Shown piece by piece: positions 18,522 through 26,913 of a DNA stretch of 64,000 nucleotides (its first letter is position 1; the number at the start of each line of letters is the position of its first letter). Source of the DNA: an uncultured Prevotella sp. (GTDB lineage: Bacteria; Bacteroidota; Bacteroidia; Bacteroidales; Bacteroidaceae); the NCBI GenBank assembly GCA_905234845.1, contig CAJOIW010000006.1, forward strand, positions 21,806 to 85,805. The letters are read 5' to 3'. Below the pieces are notes generated by a model. The model did not search any database, was not told where the DNA came from, and saw nothing but the letters and a program-made list of their open reading frames with translations. The translations under genes and the position numbers were made by a program.

Positions 18522-19370
18522 ATGCTTAGCGTAGAAGAATTAGTCGACAAACTTATAGATTTAGCCTTTGCAGAGGACATCGGTGACGGCGACCACACCA
18601 CCCTTTGCTGTATTCCCGAAAACGCGATGGGACGCTCGCACCTGCTTATCAAAGAAGACGGCATCCTTGCAGGAATCGAGGTGGCTAAAGAGGTATTCCG
18701 CCGCTTCGACTCGGAGATGCAAGTTGATGTGCTCATCGAAGATGGGACTCCCGTAAAAGTGGGCGATATCGCCATGGTTGTAAGTGGCCGCATCCGTTCA
18801 CTCCTACAGACCGAGCGACTCATGCTCAACATTATGCAACGAATGAGTGGTATTGCCACTACCACTAATAAATATGTGAAACGGCTCGAAGGTACCGGCA
18901 CTCGTGTTTTAGACACTCGCAAGACAACCCCTGGCTTGCGGATGCTTGAGAAGCAGGCCGTGAAGATTGGTGGCGGGTGTAACCACCGCATAGGACTCTT
19001 CGACATGATACTACTCAAAGACAATCACGTCGATTTTGCTGGTGGCATAGAAAATGCCATCGACCGTTGCCACGCCTATCTTAAGGAAAAAGGACTCGAC
19101 CTAAAAATAGAAATAGAAGTGCGCAACTTCGATGAATTAAATCAGGTACTCCGCCATGGTGGCGTTGACCGCATCATGCTCGATAACTTTAGCGTTACCG
19201 ACACGAAGAAAGCCGTCGACCTCATTGCCCACCGCTACGAAACGGAATCCTCTGGTGGTATCACCATTGACACCATTCGCGATTATGCCCTACAAGGAGT
19301 CGACTACGTTTCTGTCGGTGCGCTTACCCATAGCGTGAAAGGTCTCGACATGAGCTTCAAAGCATGCTGA
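18522..19370 (+). CDS. nadC: Nicotinate-nucleotide pyrophosphorylase (quinolinate PRTase)
   Basis: 282 residues. It makes nicotinate mononucleotide from quinolinate and PRPP in de novo NAD synthesis. Signatures: AEDIGDGDHTT near the N-terminus, RMSGIATTTNKYV, TRKTTPGLRMLEKQAVKIGG (substrate site with basic residues) and IDTIRDYALQGVDYVSVGALTHS at the C-terminal barrel. It starts 6 bases after DUF4296 and overlaps the M23 peptidase gene by 7 bases. No nadA or nadB is in the window. Confidence 0.97.
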   Translation: MLSVEELVDKLIDLAFAEDIGDGDHTTLCCIPENAMGRSHLLIKEDGILAGIEVAKEVFRRFDSEMQVDVLIEDGTPVKVGDIAMVVSGRIRSLLQTERLMLNIMQRMSGIATTTNKYVKRLEGTGTRVLDTRKTTPGLRMLEKQAVKIGGGCNHRIGLFDMILLKDNHVDFAGGIENAIDRCHAYLKEKGLDLKIEIEVRNFDELNQVLRHGGVDRIMLDNFSVTDTKKAVDLIAHRYETESSGGITIDTIRDYALQGVDYVSVGALTHSVKGLDMSFKAC

Positions 19371-20515
19371 AAAGACTGAGATATCTCGCTATTATTGTCC
19401 TAACGATTGTCTCCGTTAAAGCATTGCCGGAGCCACTCTTTTCTTCACCCCTTCATTTTCGTGCATTGTTAGCTGGAAATTTTGGTGAAACACGAACCAA
19501 GCATTTTCACTCAGGCATCGACATCAAGACCAAAGGCAAAGAAGGAAAAGGCATCTTCGCTGTTGGCGATGGTTATATCTCAAAGGTAGTGGAAAATGAC
19601 CCAAATATCGGCAATGCCCTCTTCATTCAACATCCTGAAGGCTACGTCAGCATTTATTGCCATCTACAACGCTTCATTGGCAATCTCCATGAAAACATGA
19701 AAAAAAAACCGGTTGCTAAAGGTCAGCTCATTGCTGTCAGCGGTAACACGGGAGCATCTGAGGGGCCACATCTACATTTAGAACTACGCGATGCCCGAAC
19801 AGATGAATGTCTTGACCCTCTCGACTATATAGTACTTGACTATCTCGACAAACAACCCCCTGTGCTCCATTTCATAAAAGTCTATCCTCAAGATACACTC
19901 TCGCATTTCGACGGACACACCTCACCACATATTTTCAGCTCGGTCAATGAAGAGAATACCCGACAAAAAGCGGTTACCTCAACGAAGGAGGACTGGGGAA
20001 CCCACATGGCATGGGGAAAACTGGCCTTTTCTATCAATGCATACGATTACATGGAAGGCTCTAACAACAAACTGGGACTGCATAGTATCAAATGCTACGT
20101 AGACAACCAGCTCGTTTTCAGCCGTAATATGGAACGTTTCTCCATCACCGACCACACCCTTGCCGACCTTACATGTGATCAAGAAGAGCTCCTCTCAAAC
20201 AACAAGATTTTCATCTATACCTGGTTTCCCTCAACGCTTCCACTTCAACACAACTCCCTTTATACCATCAACCGTGAACGTGGAATTATCAATATCGATC
20301 ATGAGAAAGACTACCACCTGCTCTATGTATTAACTGACCAACAAGGCAACGAGAGCCATTACACTTTCACCATAAAGGGACAAAAAGAATATAAAGAAAC
20401 CAAGCAACAAGAGAACGAGGAAAAAGTAGAGAAACGCCACCACGAACCGATAAAGAAAATCCACAAACGCAAACCCTATAAACGTAAACATAAACATAAA
20501 CGCAAAAACCGGTAA
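19364..20515 (+). CDS. M23-family peptidase with basic C-terminal tail
   Basis: 383 residues with an N-terminal hydrophobic signal segment. The LytM/M23 zinc site is visible: HSGIDIK (H and D ligands, ~46-52) and HLHLELRD (~143-150), the pattern of active lysostaphin-type peptidoglycan endopeptidases. Residues ~170-340 form a beta-rich domain of unknown role. The tail after ~345 is strongly basic (alternating Lys, Arg and His, such as KPYKRKHKHKRKNR), which could bind peptidoglycan, LPS or metal; this is inference. It overlaps nadC by 7 bases and is followed by a lipoprotein gene after 4 bases. Confidence 0.9.
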   Translation: MLKRLRYLAIIVLTIVSVKALPEPLFSSPLHFRALLAGNFGETRTKHFHSGIDIKTKGKEGKGIFAVGDGYISKVVENDPNIGNALFIQHPEGYVSIYCHLQRFIGNLHENMKKKPVAKGQLIAVSGNTGASEGPHLHLELRDARTDECLDPLDYIVLDYLDKQPPVLHFIKVYPQDTLSHFDGHTSPHIFSSVNEENTRQKAVTSTKEDWGTHMAWGKLAFSINAYDYMEGSNNKLGLHSIKCYVDNQLVFSRNMERFSITDHTLADLTCDQEELLSNNKIFIYTWFPSTLPLQHNSLYTINRERGIINIDHEKDYHLLYVLTDQQGNESHYTFTIKGQKEYKETKQQENEEKVEKRHHEPIKKIHKRKPYKRKHKHKRKNR

Positions 20516-20519
20516 GAAT

Positions 20520-21188
20520 ATGAAAACATTAAAAACATTGCGCACCCTAATTATTGCGACCACAAGTGCGCTAATGGTGGGATGCACCACCATGGGAACT
20601 CCTTTTGGAACGGGCGTCGGCACAAGTAACCAAACAACAGATGTGCTTTCGGGTGTGCTCGGAGCCATCACCAATGGCGAGGCCATAACGGGTGTGCTGA
20701 GCAGCGTCATCGGCCTTGACAAAATGACTCAACGCCAACTCATCGGCACATGGGTATATGAAGGACCAGGATGTGCCTTCACCTCACAGAGCGCACTGGC
20801 ACGTGCTGGAGGCGAGATTGCCGCCACACAGGTAGAGGAGAAACTGGCCGACCAATATGCCAAGCTTGGTCTGAATGCCAAGAACACCATTGTGCAATTC
20901 AACCAAGACGGCACTTATGCAGCAGTCATTGGTGGCCGCAAAATGAGTGGCAAATACACCTATGATGAGAAAAACTGTGCTGTTAAAATGTCAGGATTGT
21001 TACTCTCGCTCAACGGTTATGTGAAGCGAAATAGTTTAGGAGGCATGAGCTTGCTCTTTGAGTCAAAGAAAATACTCCCCGTGTTACAAGCCATCGCATC
21101 GATGAGTGGAAACACCTCCCTTGAAACCATCGGCGAAATCAGTAAAAACTACGATGGTGTGCGCATCGGCTTCGACATGAAGAAATAA
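20520..21188 (+). CDS. DUF4923 lipoprotein
   Basis: 222 residues; lipobox ALMVGC at the end of the signal peptide. The mature protein has a Gly/Thr-rich start, then the lipocalin-like DUF4923 domain (LIGTWVYEGPGCAFTS, TIVQFNQDGTYAAVIGGR, SGKYTYDEKNCAVKM). It likely sits in the outer membrane facing the periplasm. It is the last gene of the ileS-to-DUF4923 run; the next gene is convergent. Function unknown. Confidence 0.88.
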   Translation: MKTLKTLRTLIIATTSALMVGCTTMGTPFGTGVGTSNQTTDVLSGVLGAITNGEAITGVLSSVIGLDKMTQRQLIGTWVYEGPGCAFTSQSALARAGGEIAATQVEEKLADQYAKLGLNAKNTIVQFNQDGTYAAVIGGRKMSGKYTYDEKNCAVKMSGLLLSLNGYVKRNSLGGMSLLFESKKILPVLQAIASMSGNTSLETIGEISKNYDGVRIGFDMKK

Positions 21189-21194
21189 CGAGAA

Positions 21195-22199
21195 TTAAAC
21201 AATATTGACCTCGGGCTGGAGGCGGATATGGAAATGCTCCTCCACATCGGAGATAATTGCATCTGACAATTTTACTATCTCATTCCCTGTAGCACCTCCA
21301 CGATTCACAAGCACGAGAGCCTGTCGGCTATGCACACCGGCACGCCCAAGCGAACGGCCTTTCCAGCCGCACTGCTCTATGAGCCAGCCAGCGGGTATTT
21401 TCACTTGCCCACCGTCTACAGGCCAGCATGGTATCTGCGGATAAGCGCTTTGCAACTCGCTGAACTGACTCTCTGGAACTACGGGGTTCATGAAGAAACT
21501 GCCTGCATTACCTTCTACGGATGGGTCGGGCAGTTTTTCCTTACGTATATCTATAATATACTGCCGCAAACGCATCGGGCTTAATCCGTCTCCTGCAGCA
21601 TCGACAACAGTCCTCAGATTTCCATATTCAAGTCGCGGTGTGAAAATCCTTGACAGACGATAGGTGACATATGTGATGACATAGCGGTTTTTCCATTCGT
21701 GCTTGAAACGACTGCTCCGATAGCGATAGTCGCAATCGCTGTTAGAAAAGACAACCTCCTCGCCCGTCTGCACATCAACAGCCTCTATCCTGTGTATAAT
21801 ATCCTTGATCTCTACACCGTATGCTCCGATGTTTTGTACGGCAGAGGCTCCTACCTCACCTGGTATGAGTGAGAGGTTTTCAGCTCCGTACCACCCATTT
21901 TCCACAGATAAGGCTACAATATCATCCCATATCTCACCCGACCCACAGCGTATAAAGATGTCATTCCCCATCTGCATCACGCTAAACCCTATGATGGCCG
22001 AGTGCAATACGATGCCTTCATAGTCGCGGGTAAGAAGCAGATTACTCCCCCCCCCAAGAATAAGGTACCGCTTTTCTTCCAGCTGCGGAATGACAGTCTT
22101 CAGTTCATCAACGCTATTAAACTCTATGAAGCGGTTGCACCGTGCGTCGATACCAAAGGTGTTGTGACGAAGGAGGCTGTAGTTTCGGAGGTCTTTCAT
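21195..22199 (-). CDS. murB: UDP-N-acetylenolpyruvoylglucosamine reductase
   Basis: 334 residues from the ATG at 22199. It reduces UDP-GlcNAc-enolpyruvate to UDP-MurNAc with FAD and NADPH. FAD-binding: LILGGGSNLLLT and GEVGASAVQNIGAYGVEI. The active-site Ser lies in VEGNAGSFFMNPVV and a conserved Glu in LQPEVNIV at the end. The start at 22199 forms an ATGA overlap with the upstream DUF4348 stop, which is more credible than the ATG at 22226, so the two genes are translationally coupled. Confidence 0.96.
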   Translation of the reverse strand: MKDLRNYSLLRHNTFGIDARCNRFIEFNSVDELKTVIPQLEEKRYLILGGGSNLLLTRDYEGIVLHSAIIGFSVMQMGNDIFIRCGSGEIWDDIVALSVENGWYGAENLSLIPGEVGASAVQNIGAYGVEIKDIIHRIEAVDVQTGEEVVFSNSDCDYRYRSSRFKHEWKNRYVITYVTYRLSRIFTPRLEYGNLRTVVDAAGDGLSPMRLRQYIIDIRKEKLPDPSVEGNAGSFFMNPVVPESQFSELQSAYPQIPCWPVDGGQVKIPAGWLIEQCGWKGRSLGRAGVHSRQALVLVNRGGATGNEIVKLSDAIISDVEEHFHIRLQPEVNIV

Positions 22200-23050
22200 C
22201 AGATAATCAGTTTGACAAGTTTCCACTTTCCGTCCACACGCTTGAAGGTAAGTTGTGTCTCAAGTCCATTGGCAATACCGCGGATGACAAAGATTTTCTG
22301 GTCAGTCTTGGTGTATTTCTGTCCGTAGATGATGTTATAGATCTCGCCTGTAGGCAGTTCAGGACCGAAGGTGGCAAACTGCTCAGGGGCGAGAATCCCG
22401 TCAACATTACCCTGATCGGTCTCCGGATCAGGTCCGACGAACTTCAATGGGTCATTAATGCTCTCGGTCTGGAAAGTAGAGTCGGTGACAAACTTCTGGT
22501 AAAAGTTGAGGAACGAGGCATTCTGGTTCTGGTAAACACCACCATTGTTGATAGAGGTCATCCTCCACTGTCCGTTGATACGGTCGAAGACATATTGCTT
22601 CACACTCTTCCTGCCCAAGTTAATTTTCTCTACAACAACATGCCCTACGGTGGTGTCTTTCACAATTTCCATCTGCTTCTGACTGTCGAAGATAAGGGTA
22701 TAAAAGTCTTGGTTCATGAAGAAGTGGTCGGTCTGCCACTGGCCAGGCTGCATGAGTGTGGTCTTCCCTCCTGAGACCACTTGCAGGGGGAACTGTATAC
22801 GCTCACGCTGAAGTTTCCTGTTGGCTGCAAAGTTAAAGAAGAAATCGTCAAAAAGTTCGTCGGCTGCCTTTGGCATCGGAGTCTCTTCTATCACATTTTC
22901 GGCGGAGTCCACTTCTGTAGTATCCACCTTTGTGGTATCTACTTGAGGGGTCTCATCTACTGGTGGTTTCTTGTCTCTACACGCAGTAATCCCCATTGCC
23001 ATAAACAAGAATACCAGTCCGACAACAACCAGATAACGACTTTTCTTCAT
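22199..23050 (-). CDS. DUF4348 lipoprotein
   Basis: 283 residues from ATG 23050. The ATG at 23074 is unlikely because the promoter -7 box is at 23072-23079. Lipobox GITAC, then an Asp/Glu/Thr/Val linker, then a domain (~60-283) with FFFNFAANRKLQRERIQFPL and FDRINGQWRMTSIN, typical of DUF4348. It is membrane-anchored and extracytoplasmic, function unknown, and shares a transcript with murB. Confidence 0.85.
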   Translation of the reverse strand: MKKSRYLVVVGLVFLFMAMGITACRDKKPPVDETPQVDTTKVDTTEVDSAENVIEETPMPKAADELFDDFFFNFAANRKLQRERIQFPLQVVSGGKTTLMQPGQWQTDHFFMNQDFYTLIFDSQKQMEIVKDTTVGHVVVEKINLGRKSVKQYVFDRINGQWRMTSINNGGVYQNQNASFLNFYQKFVTDSTFQTESINDPLKFVGPDPETDQGNVDGILAPEQFATFGPELPTGEIYNIIYGQKYTKTDQKIFVIRGIANGLETQLTFKRVDGKWKLVKLII

Positions 23051-23071
23051 ACCTTGCTTCGTAATTTCCTG

Positions 23072-23101
23072 CAAAATTACAACATTATTTTCATTTTACA
23101 A
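23072..23101 (-). promoter_or_regulatory. Promoter of DUF4348-murB
   Basis: Minus strand: TTG (23099-23101), 19-base spacer, TAATTTTG (23072-23079). Confidence 0.75.
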
Positions 23102-23173
23102 CATTTTTCCTAAAAATTCATCCATCTCTTTCATTTTAACTTTTCATCCTTTCAGCTTTTCAACATTTTTTCG

Positions 23174-23181
23174 TACCTTTG
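23174..23181 (+). promoter_or_regulatory. -7 box of pheS
   Basis: TACCTTTG, 30 bases before the ATG; the -33 region is T-rich without a clear TTTG. Confidence 0.7.
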
Positions 23182-23211
23182 CAACGTTTTTTGAACCAAA
23201 ACATCCAGATT

Positions 23212-24249
23212 ATGCTCTTACAGAAAATAGAAACGCTGCTCAGCGAAGTGAAAGCGATGAAGGCCTCCAATGCTGAAGAGGTGGAAAACCTTCGATTGAA
23301 GTACCTCAGCAAGAAAGGTGAGATCAGTCAGTTGATGAACGACTTCCGTAACGTGGCAGCCGACCAGAAGAAGGCCATCGGCATGAGAATCAACGAACTC
23401 AAGCAGACGGCCATGCAACGGCTAAATGAGCTGAAGGAACAGATAGACACCCAGGAGACATCGGGCGATGAGATCGATCTCACCCGCTCGGCTTATCCCA
23501 TTAGTCTTGGCACACGCCATCCACTCACTATCGTCAGAAACCAGATTGTGGATATTTTCCACCGCATGGGCTTCACGCTTGCCGAGGGTAGTGAGATTGA
23601 CGACGACCTGCACGTGTTCACCAAACTCAACTTCGCAGCCGATCACCCCGCCCGCGATATGCAGGACACCTTCTTCATAGAGACCAACCCCGACGACGTG
23701 GCCAAAAATGTCATCCTCCGCTCACACACGTCAAACGACCAGAGCCACTACATGGAGACCCACCAGCCCCCGATCCGTGTTATCTGTCCAGGACGTGTCT
23801 ACCGCAATGAGGCCATCTCCGCACGGGCACACTGTTTCTTCCATCAGATAGAGGGTCTATACGTCGACAAGAATGTATCGTTCACCGACCTGAAGCAAGT
23901 GCTCCTCACCTTCGCCCGCGAACTCTTCGGCGCCGACACTAAAATACGCCTGCGCCCAAGCTATTTCCCCTTCACTGAACCCAGCGCCGAGATGGACATC
24001 TCCTGCCATATCTGCGGTGGTAAGGGTTGCGGTTTCTGCAAGCACACAGGATGGGTTGAAATTCTTGGATGCGGCATGGTCGATCCCAACGTGCTCGAGG
24101 CATGTGGCATCGACAGCAGCATCTATACCGGCTATGCCTTCGGCCTGGGTGTAGAGCGCATCACTAATCTGAAATACCACGTCGCCGACCTGCGCATGTT
24201 CTCGGAAAACGACGTTCAGTTCCTGCGCCAGTTCGAGGCTGCGAACTGA
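23212..24249 (+). CDS. pheS: Phenylalanyl-tRNA synthetase alpha chain
   Basis: 345 residues from the ATG at 23212, downstream of the promoter. The N-terminal coiled coil binds tRNA-Phe (~1-80). The class II core has motif 2 (ICPGRVYRNEAISARAHCFF) and motif 3 near the C-terminus (GYAFGLGVERITNLKY). A Cys-rich insert (CHICGGKGCGFCKHTGW), which may bind zinc, is a trait I associate with Bacteroidetes PheS. The beta chain gene pheT is not adjacent. Confidence 0.97.
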   Translation: MLLQKIETLLSEVKAMKASNAEEVENLRLKYLSKKGEISQLMNDFRNVAADQKKAIGMRINELKQTAMQRLNELKEQIDTQETSGDEIDLTRSAYPISLGTRHPLTIVRNQIVDIFHRMGFTLAEGSEIDDDLHVFTKLNFAADHPARDMQDTFFIETNPDDVAKNVILRSHTSNDQSHYMETHQPPIRVICPGRVYRNEAISARAHCFFHQIEGLYVDKNVSFTDLKQVLLTFARELFGADTKIRLRPSYFPFTEPSAEMDISCHICGGKGCGFCKHTGWVEILGCGMVDPNVLEACGIDSSIYTGYAFGLGVERITNLKYHVADLRMFSENDVQFLRQFEAAN

Positions 24250-24277
24250 TTACTGAAGGAGAGAGGAGAGATGAGAG

Positions 24278-25588
24278 ATGAAGGAAAGCCTTACCCTTAT
24301 AATCGCTTTGTCAGTATCCCTGCTGGCGGGCGCAAAAGAGGGCGAAGGGAGTAAAGATTCCCTCCGACACATTGGCTATACCTTCACCTTTCAACCCGCG
24401 CAGGTGGCCAGCTGGGACAAGTATACCAGTAAATTCATTCAGAAAAAAAACGTCATCTCCTTTGCCGCAGAGCTTAACCATACCGCCCTGCCCTCCGACA
24501 GTAATGCTTTCGACGCCGATTTCGGCTATCCGTCGCTAAGCGTCGGTTTCCGATACTCCGTCAACGATGTCACTCTCCACCGTAGTCCAGACCCCGCATG
24601 GGGACTTGCCCAGGAGGTTGACTACGACTCCCGTTTGGGCGACATCGCCACACTCTACTCCACGTTCACCCGACCCTTTTTCCGCCATCGCCATTGGAGT
24701 GCCGACTATACCCTCGGTGCGGGCATCGGCTACACCCGTCGCATCTACAACAACATCGATAACATTGACAACGAGCTCATTGGTTCCCGATGGCTCATCT
24801 ATTTTACCGCTGGTCTTCATGCCACGTGGCACTTTGCCCCGAAATGGGGGGTGCGCATGGGGCTCGATTTCTACCACCATAGCAATGGTGCACTCTATCG
24901 GCCCAACAAGGGAGCAAACGTCCTTGGGCCGTCTATAGGAATAAGCTACGAACCCAGCTACGAATATCTCATTCAGAAGCCATCCACTACCCCCTTCCGT
25001 CCTTACTTTTTTACTAAAATCACTGCTGGCATAGGCGGCAAGACCCTTCATGAAGACTGGCAGCTCACCCAATTTAATACTCCACCAGGCGAGAAAGACT
25101 ATCGCACAAGCGACTTTCACCGCTACGTGACCTATTCCACGCAGCTCGACTTCATGTACCGTTATGCGCGCCGATGGGCATCAGGGCTCGGCTTCGACTT
25201 GTTCCATGTCAGCTACACCGGCCGTGTACGGGAGATAGACGAGAAATATAGCCGTCAATGCGCTCATAAGCCATGGTCAATCGGTATCGCTCTCAAACAC
25301 GAGGTCTACTATCGCCGGTTTATCATGAACGTGTCCATCGGCACCTACCTCTACCGCAAACTTGGACAGAACGCCTCCATCATGGAGCGCCCCGTCTATG
25401 AGCGCATCGGTGTGCAGTATGCCATACCTGGAATGGGCGGCCTCTCCGCAGGCTTCGCCATTAAAGCCCACGACACTAAGGCCGACCTCACTGAGCTGGT
25501 CCTCGCCATGCCCATCCGCCTGAAAAGCCGTAAGCCCAAAACACCTCCCAGCCTCATCACCCGCCGTAGCTCATCACGCTACCTATAA
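24278..25588 (+). CDS. PagL-like (acyloxyacyl hydrolase-type) outer-membrane protein
   Basis: 436 residues with an N-terminal signal peptide. Alternating hydrophobic strands suggest an outer-membrane beta barrel. The PagL lipid A 3-O-deacylase signature appears as FYHHSNGALYRPNKGANVLG (~207-226), containing the His-Ser dyad and the usual PN-G-N pattern. PagL is ~170 residues, so about 230 residues are extra, including a second barrel-like half (~250-420). Remodelling of lipid A is likely but unproven. It follows pheS by 28 bases and ends in a basic, Ser/Arg-rich tail. Confidence 0.7.
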   Translation: MKESLTLIIALSVSLLAGAKEGEGSKDSLRHIGYTFTFQPAQVASWDKYTSKFIQKKNVISFAAELNHTALPSDSNAFDADFGYPSLSVGFRYSVNDVTLHRSPDPAWGLAQEVDYDSRLGDIATLYSTFTRPFFRHRHWSADYTLGAGIGYTRRIYNNIDNIDNELIGSRWLIYFTAGLHATWHFAPKWGVRMGLDFYHHSNGALYRPNKGANVLGPSIGISYEPSYEYLIQKPSTTPFRPYFFTKITAGIGGKTLHEDWQLTQFNTPPGEKDYRTSDFHRYVTYSTQLDFMYRYARRWASGLGFDLFHVSYTGRVREIDEKYSRQCAHKPWSIGIALKHEVYYRRFIMNVSIGTYLYRKLGQNASIMERPVYERIGVQYAIPGMGGLSAGFAIKAHDTKADLTELVLAMPIRLKSRKPKTPPSLITRRSSSRYL

Positions 25589-25599
25589 TAATTTGCAGC

Positions 25600-25645
25600 A
25601 TTTAACATTTTCGGCGCATCGAAATGTTAAATCTTTCTGTCAGAT
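25600..25645 (+). terminator. Hairpin terminator after the PagL-like gene
   Basis: Arms ATTTAACATTT (25600-25610) and AAATGTTAAAT (25622-25632), then a T-rich run ending near 25645. Confidence 0.65.
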
Positions 25646-26069
25646 TTTTTGTCGTTTTAGAAACGGAAAACGCTATTTCTCCACCCTTTCATTCCCCATC
25701 CATCCCCCATTCATTCCTCTTCCATTCCCAAACATATATGTTTCACCCTGCAAAAGGCCGTCTTTTACCCTGCGAAAGACGGTCTTTCGGAAGGTGAAAG
25801 CTTACCTTTCAGACACGAAACATATATCTTTCACAAAATAAAAACTGCACACTCCCACCTCTCCTCACTCTACCCTCCCTTCTCCACAGGGCTTGCCAAT
25901 TGCACACGCATACGTGCGCTGTATGCATCCAAGACACCTCTTACTCGAAAATTCTTCAAAATCAGCGTTAAAATAAAATGTCGGATTGTTAAAAAACATT
26001 ACATTACATTCGTTACAATAAGAAAAGTATCCACTTTACAACATATTATATGAGATAACTATAAGCAAT
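25646..26069. other. Intergenic region, no gene seen
   Basis: AT-rich. It holds dispersed element copy 2 at 25730-25834 preceded by pyrimidine-rich CCATTC repeats (~25685-25728). The rest (25850-26069) shows no frame, tRNA or clear motif. Confidence 0.7.
25730..25834 (-). repeat. Dispersed CTTTC/GAAAG element, copy 2
   Basis: Same family as 7640-7743 in the opposite orientation. It begins with the palindrome AAACATATATGTTT and ends ACATATATCTTTCA; the inner module is GAAAGACGGTCTTTC. Confidence 0.85.
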
Positions 26070-26113
26070 CAAAAAACGGTTGCCTGTGTCTATTAGGCAA
26101 CCGTCTTTTTATT
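26070..26113 (-). terminator. Terminator of the rpmB-rpmG-DUF4295 operon
   Basis: Stem ACGGTTGCCT / AGGCAACCGT with a 9-base loop; on the minus strand it is followed by TTTTTT. It also has T-rich sequence on the plus side, so it may work both ways. Confidence 0.85.
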
Positions 26114-26147
26114 CTTAATCTGCTAATGCAGAGTTCTTTCAAGGGAT

Positions 26148-26303
26148 TTATTTGAAGAATTCCTTAACTTCGTCATTGGGAACCATGCGCTCATCGAAGA
26201 TGTAAGCTCCGGTCTTGGGGCTTTTCACCATTTTGATAACTTTTGTATATGAGCGACCCTCAGATGAGCCTTCGTGGAGGGTAGCAACCGCTTTCTTTGC
26301 CAT
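26148..26303 (-). CDS. DUF4295 small protein
   Basis: 51 residues, starting MAKKAVATLHEGSSEGRSYT and ending VPNDEVKEFFK; basic first half and acidic second half. This is the DUF4295 family, nearly always coded directly after rpmB and rpmG in Bacteroidetes, as here (24 bases after rpmG). The context suggests a ribosome-associated role, but none is established to my knowledge. It is in the same minus-strand operon, before the terminator at 26070-26113. Confidence 0.92.
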   Translation of the reverse strand: MAKKAVATLHEGSSEGRSYTKVIKMVKSPKTGAYIFDERMVPNDEVKEFFK

Positions 26304-26327
26304 ATTCTATTGTTCTGATTATTGTTA

Positions 26328-26519
26328 TTACTTAATCTCCTTGTGAAGCGTCATCTTCTTGAGGATGGGATTGTACTTCATAAGCTCCAGACGCTCAGGA
26401 GTGTTCTTGCGATTCTTAGTGGTGATGTAGCGGCTTGTTCCGGGGAGTCCGCTGTTTTTGATTTCTGTGCATTCGAGTATCACTTGTACTCGGTTGCCTT
26501 TTGCTTTTTTGTTTGCCAT
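26328..26519 (-). CDS. rpmG: 50S ribosomal protein L33 (bL33)
   Basis: 63 residues; the bL33 pattern is clear ([35 protein letters not shown]). Only one Cys is left of the zinc-type set, so this is a Cys-poor (C-) paralog form. It lies between rpmB (5 bases upstream) and DUF4295. Confidence 0.97.
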   Translation of the reverse strand: MANKKAKGNRVQVILECTEIKNSGLPGTSRYITTKNRKNTPERLELMKYNPILKKMTLHKEIK

Positions 26520-26524
26520 AATGC

Positions 26525-26788
26525 TTACTCTCCTATTACTTTAATGTCTTTCCAATCTACATGACCTTTCTCAACAGCCTGCTTAAGAGCTGCGTCAAGA
26601 CCGATGCGGTTGATGATGCGGAGACCGGCTGCACTAACCTTCAGGCTGATCCAGCAGTCTTCCTCTACATAATAAAACTTCTTGTTGAAGAGGTTGACGT
26701 CAAAGCGTCTTTTGGTGCGGCGCTTTGAGTGAGACACATTGTTTCCGACAAGTGACTTCTTTCCTGTAATTTGACAAATTTTCGACAT
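26525..26788 (-). CDS. rpmB: 50S ribosomal protein L28 (bL28)
   Basis: 87 residues; the start [20 protein letters not shown] and [14 protein letters not shown] are typical of bL28. First gene of the rpmB-rpmG-DUF4295 operon, with a strong promoter at 26840-26870. The only visible cysteines are C5 and one in EEDCWISL, so no zinc site. Confidence 0.97.
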   Translation of the reverse strand: MSKICQITGKKSLVGNNVSHSKRRTKRRFDVNLFNKKFYYVEEDCWISLKVSAAGLRIINRIGLDAALKQAVEKGHVDWKDIKVIGE

Positions 26789-26839
26789 TGGTATCTTAAT
26801 TTTTATTTTCGTTTTTTGATACTATTTCCAAACAGGGTG

Positions 26840-26870
26840 CAAAATTACGAATATTTCCCGAATGTGCAAA
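26840..26870 (-). promoter_or_regulatory. Promoter of rpmB operon
   Basis: Minus strand: TTTG (26867-26870), 19-base spacer, TAATTTTG (26840-26847). A second TAATTTTG lies at 26867-26874. Confidence 0.85.
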
Positions 26871-26913
26871 ATTATTTTATCACAAATCATTGAAATTAAG
26901 TTTTTTTTTGTTT

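Noticed and set aside
22200..22226. Upstream ATG of murB at 22226
   Set aside because: The ATG at 22199 gives an ATGA overlap with the upstream stop and the usual MurB N-terminus.
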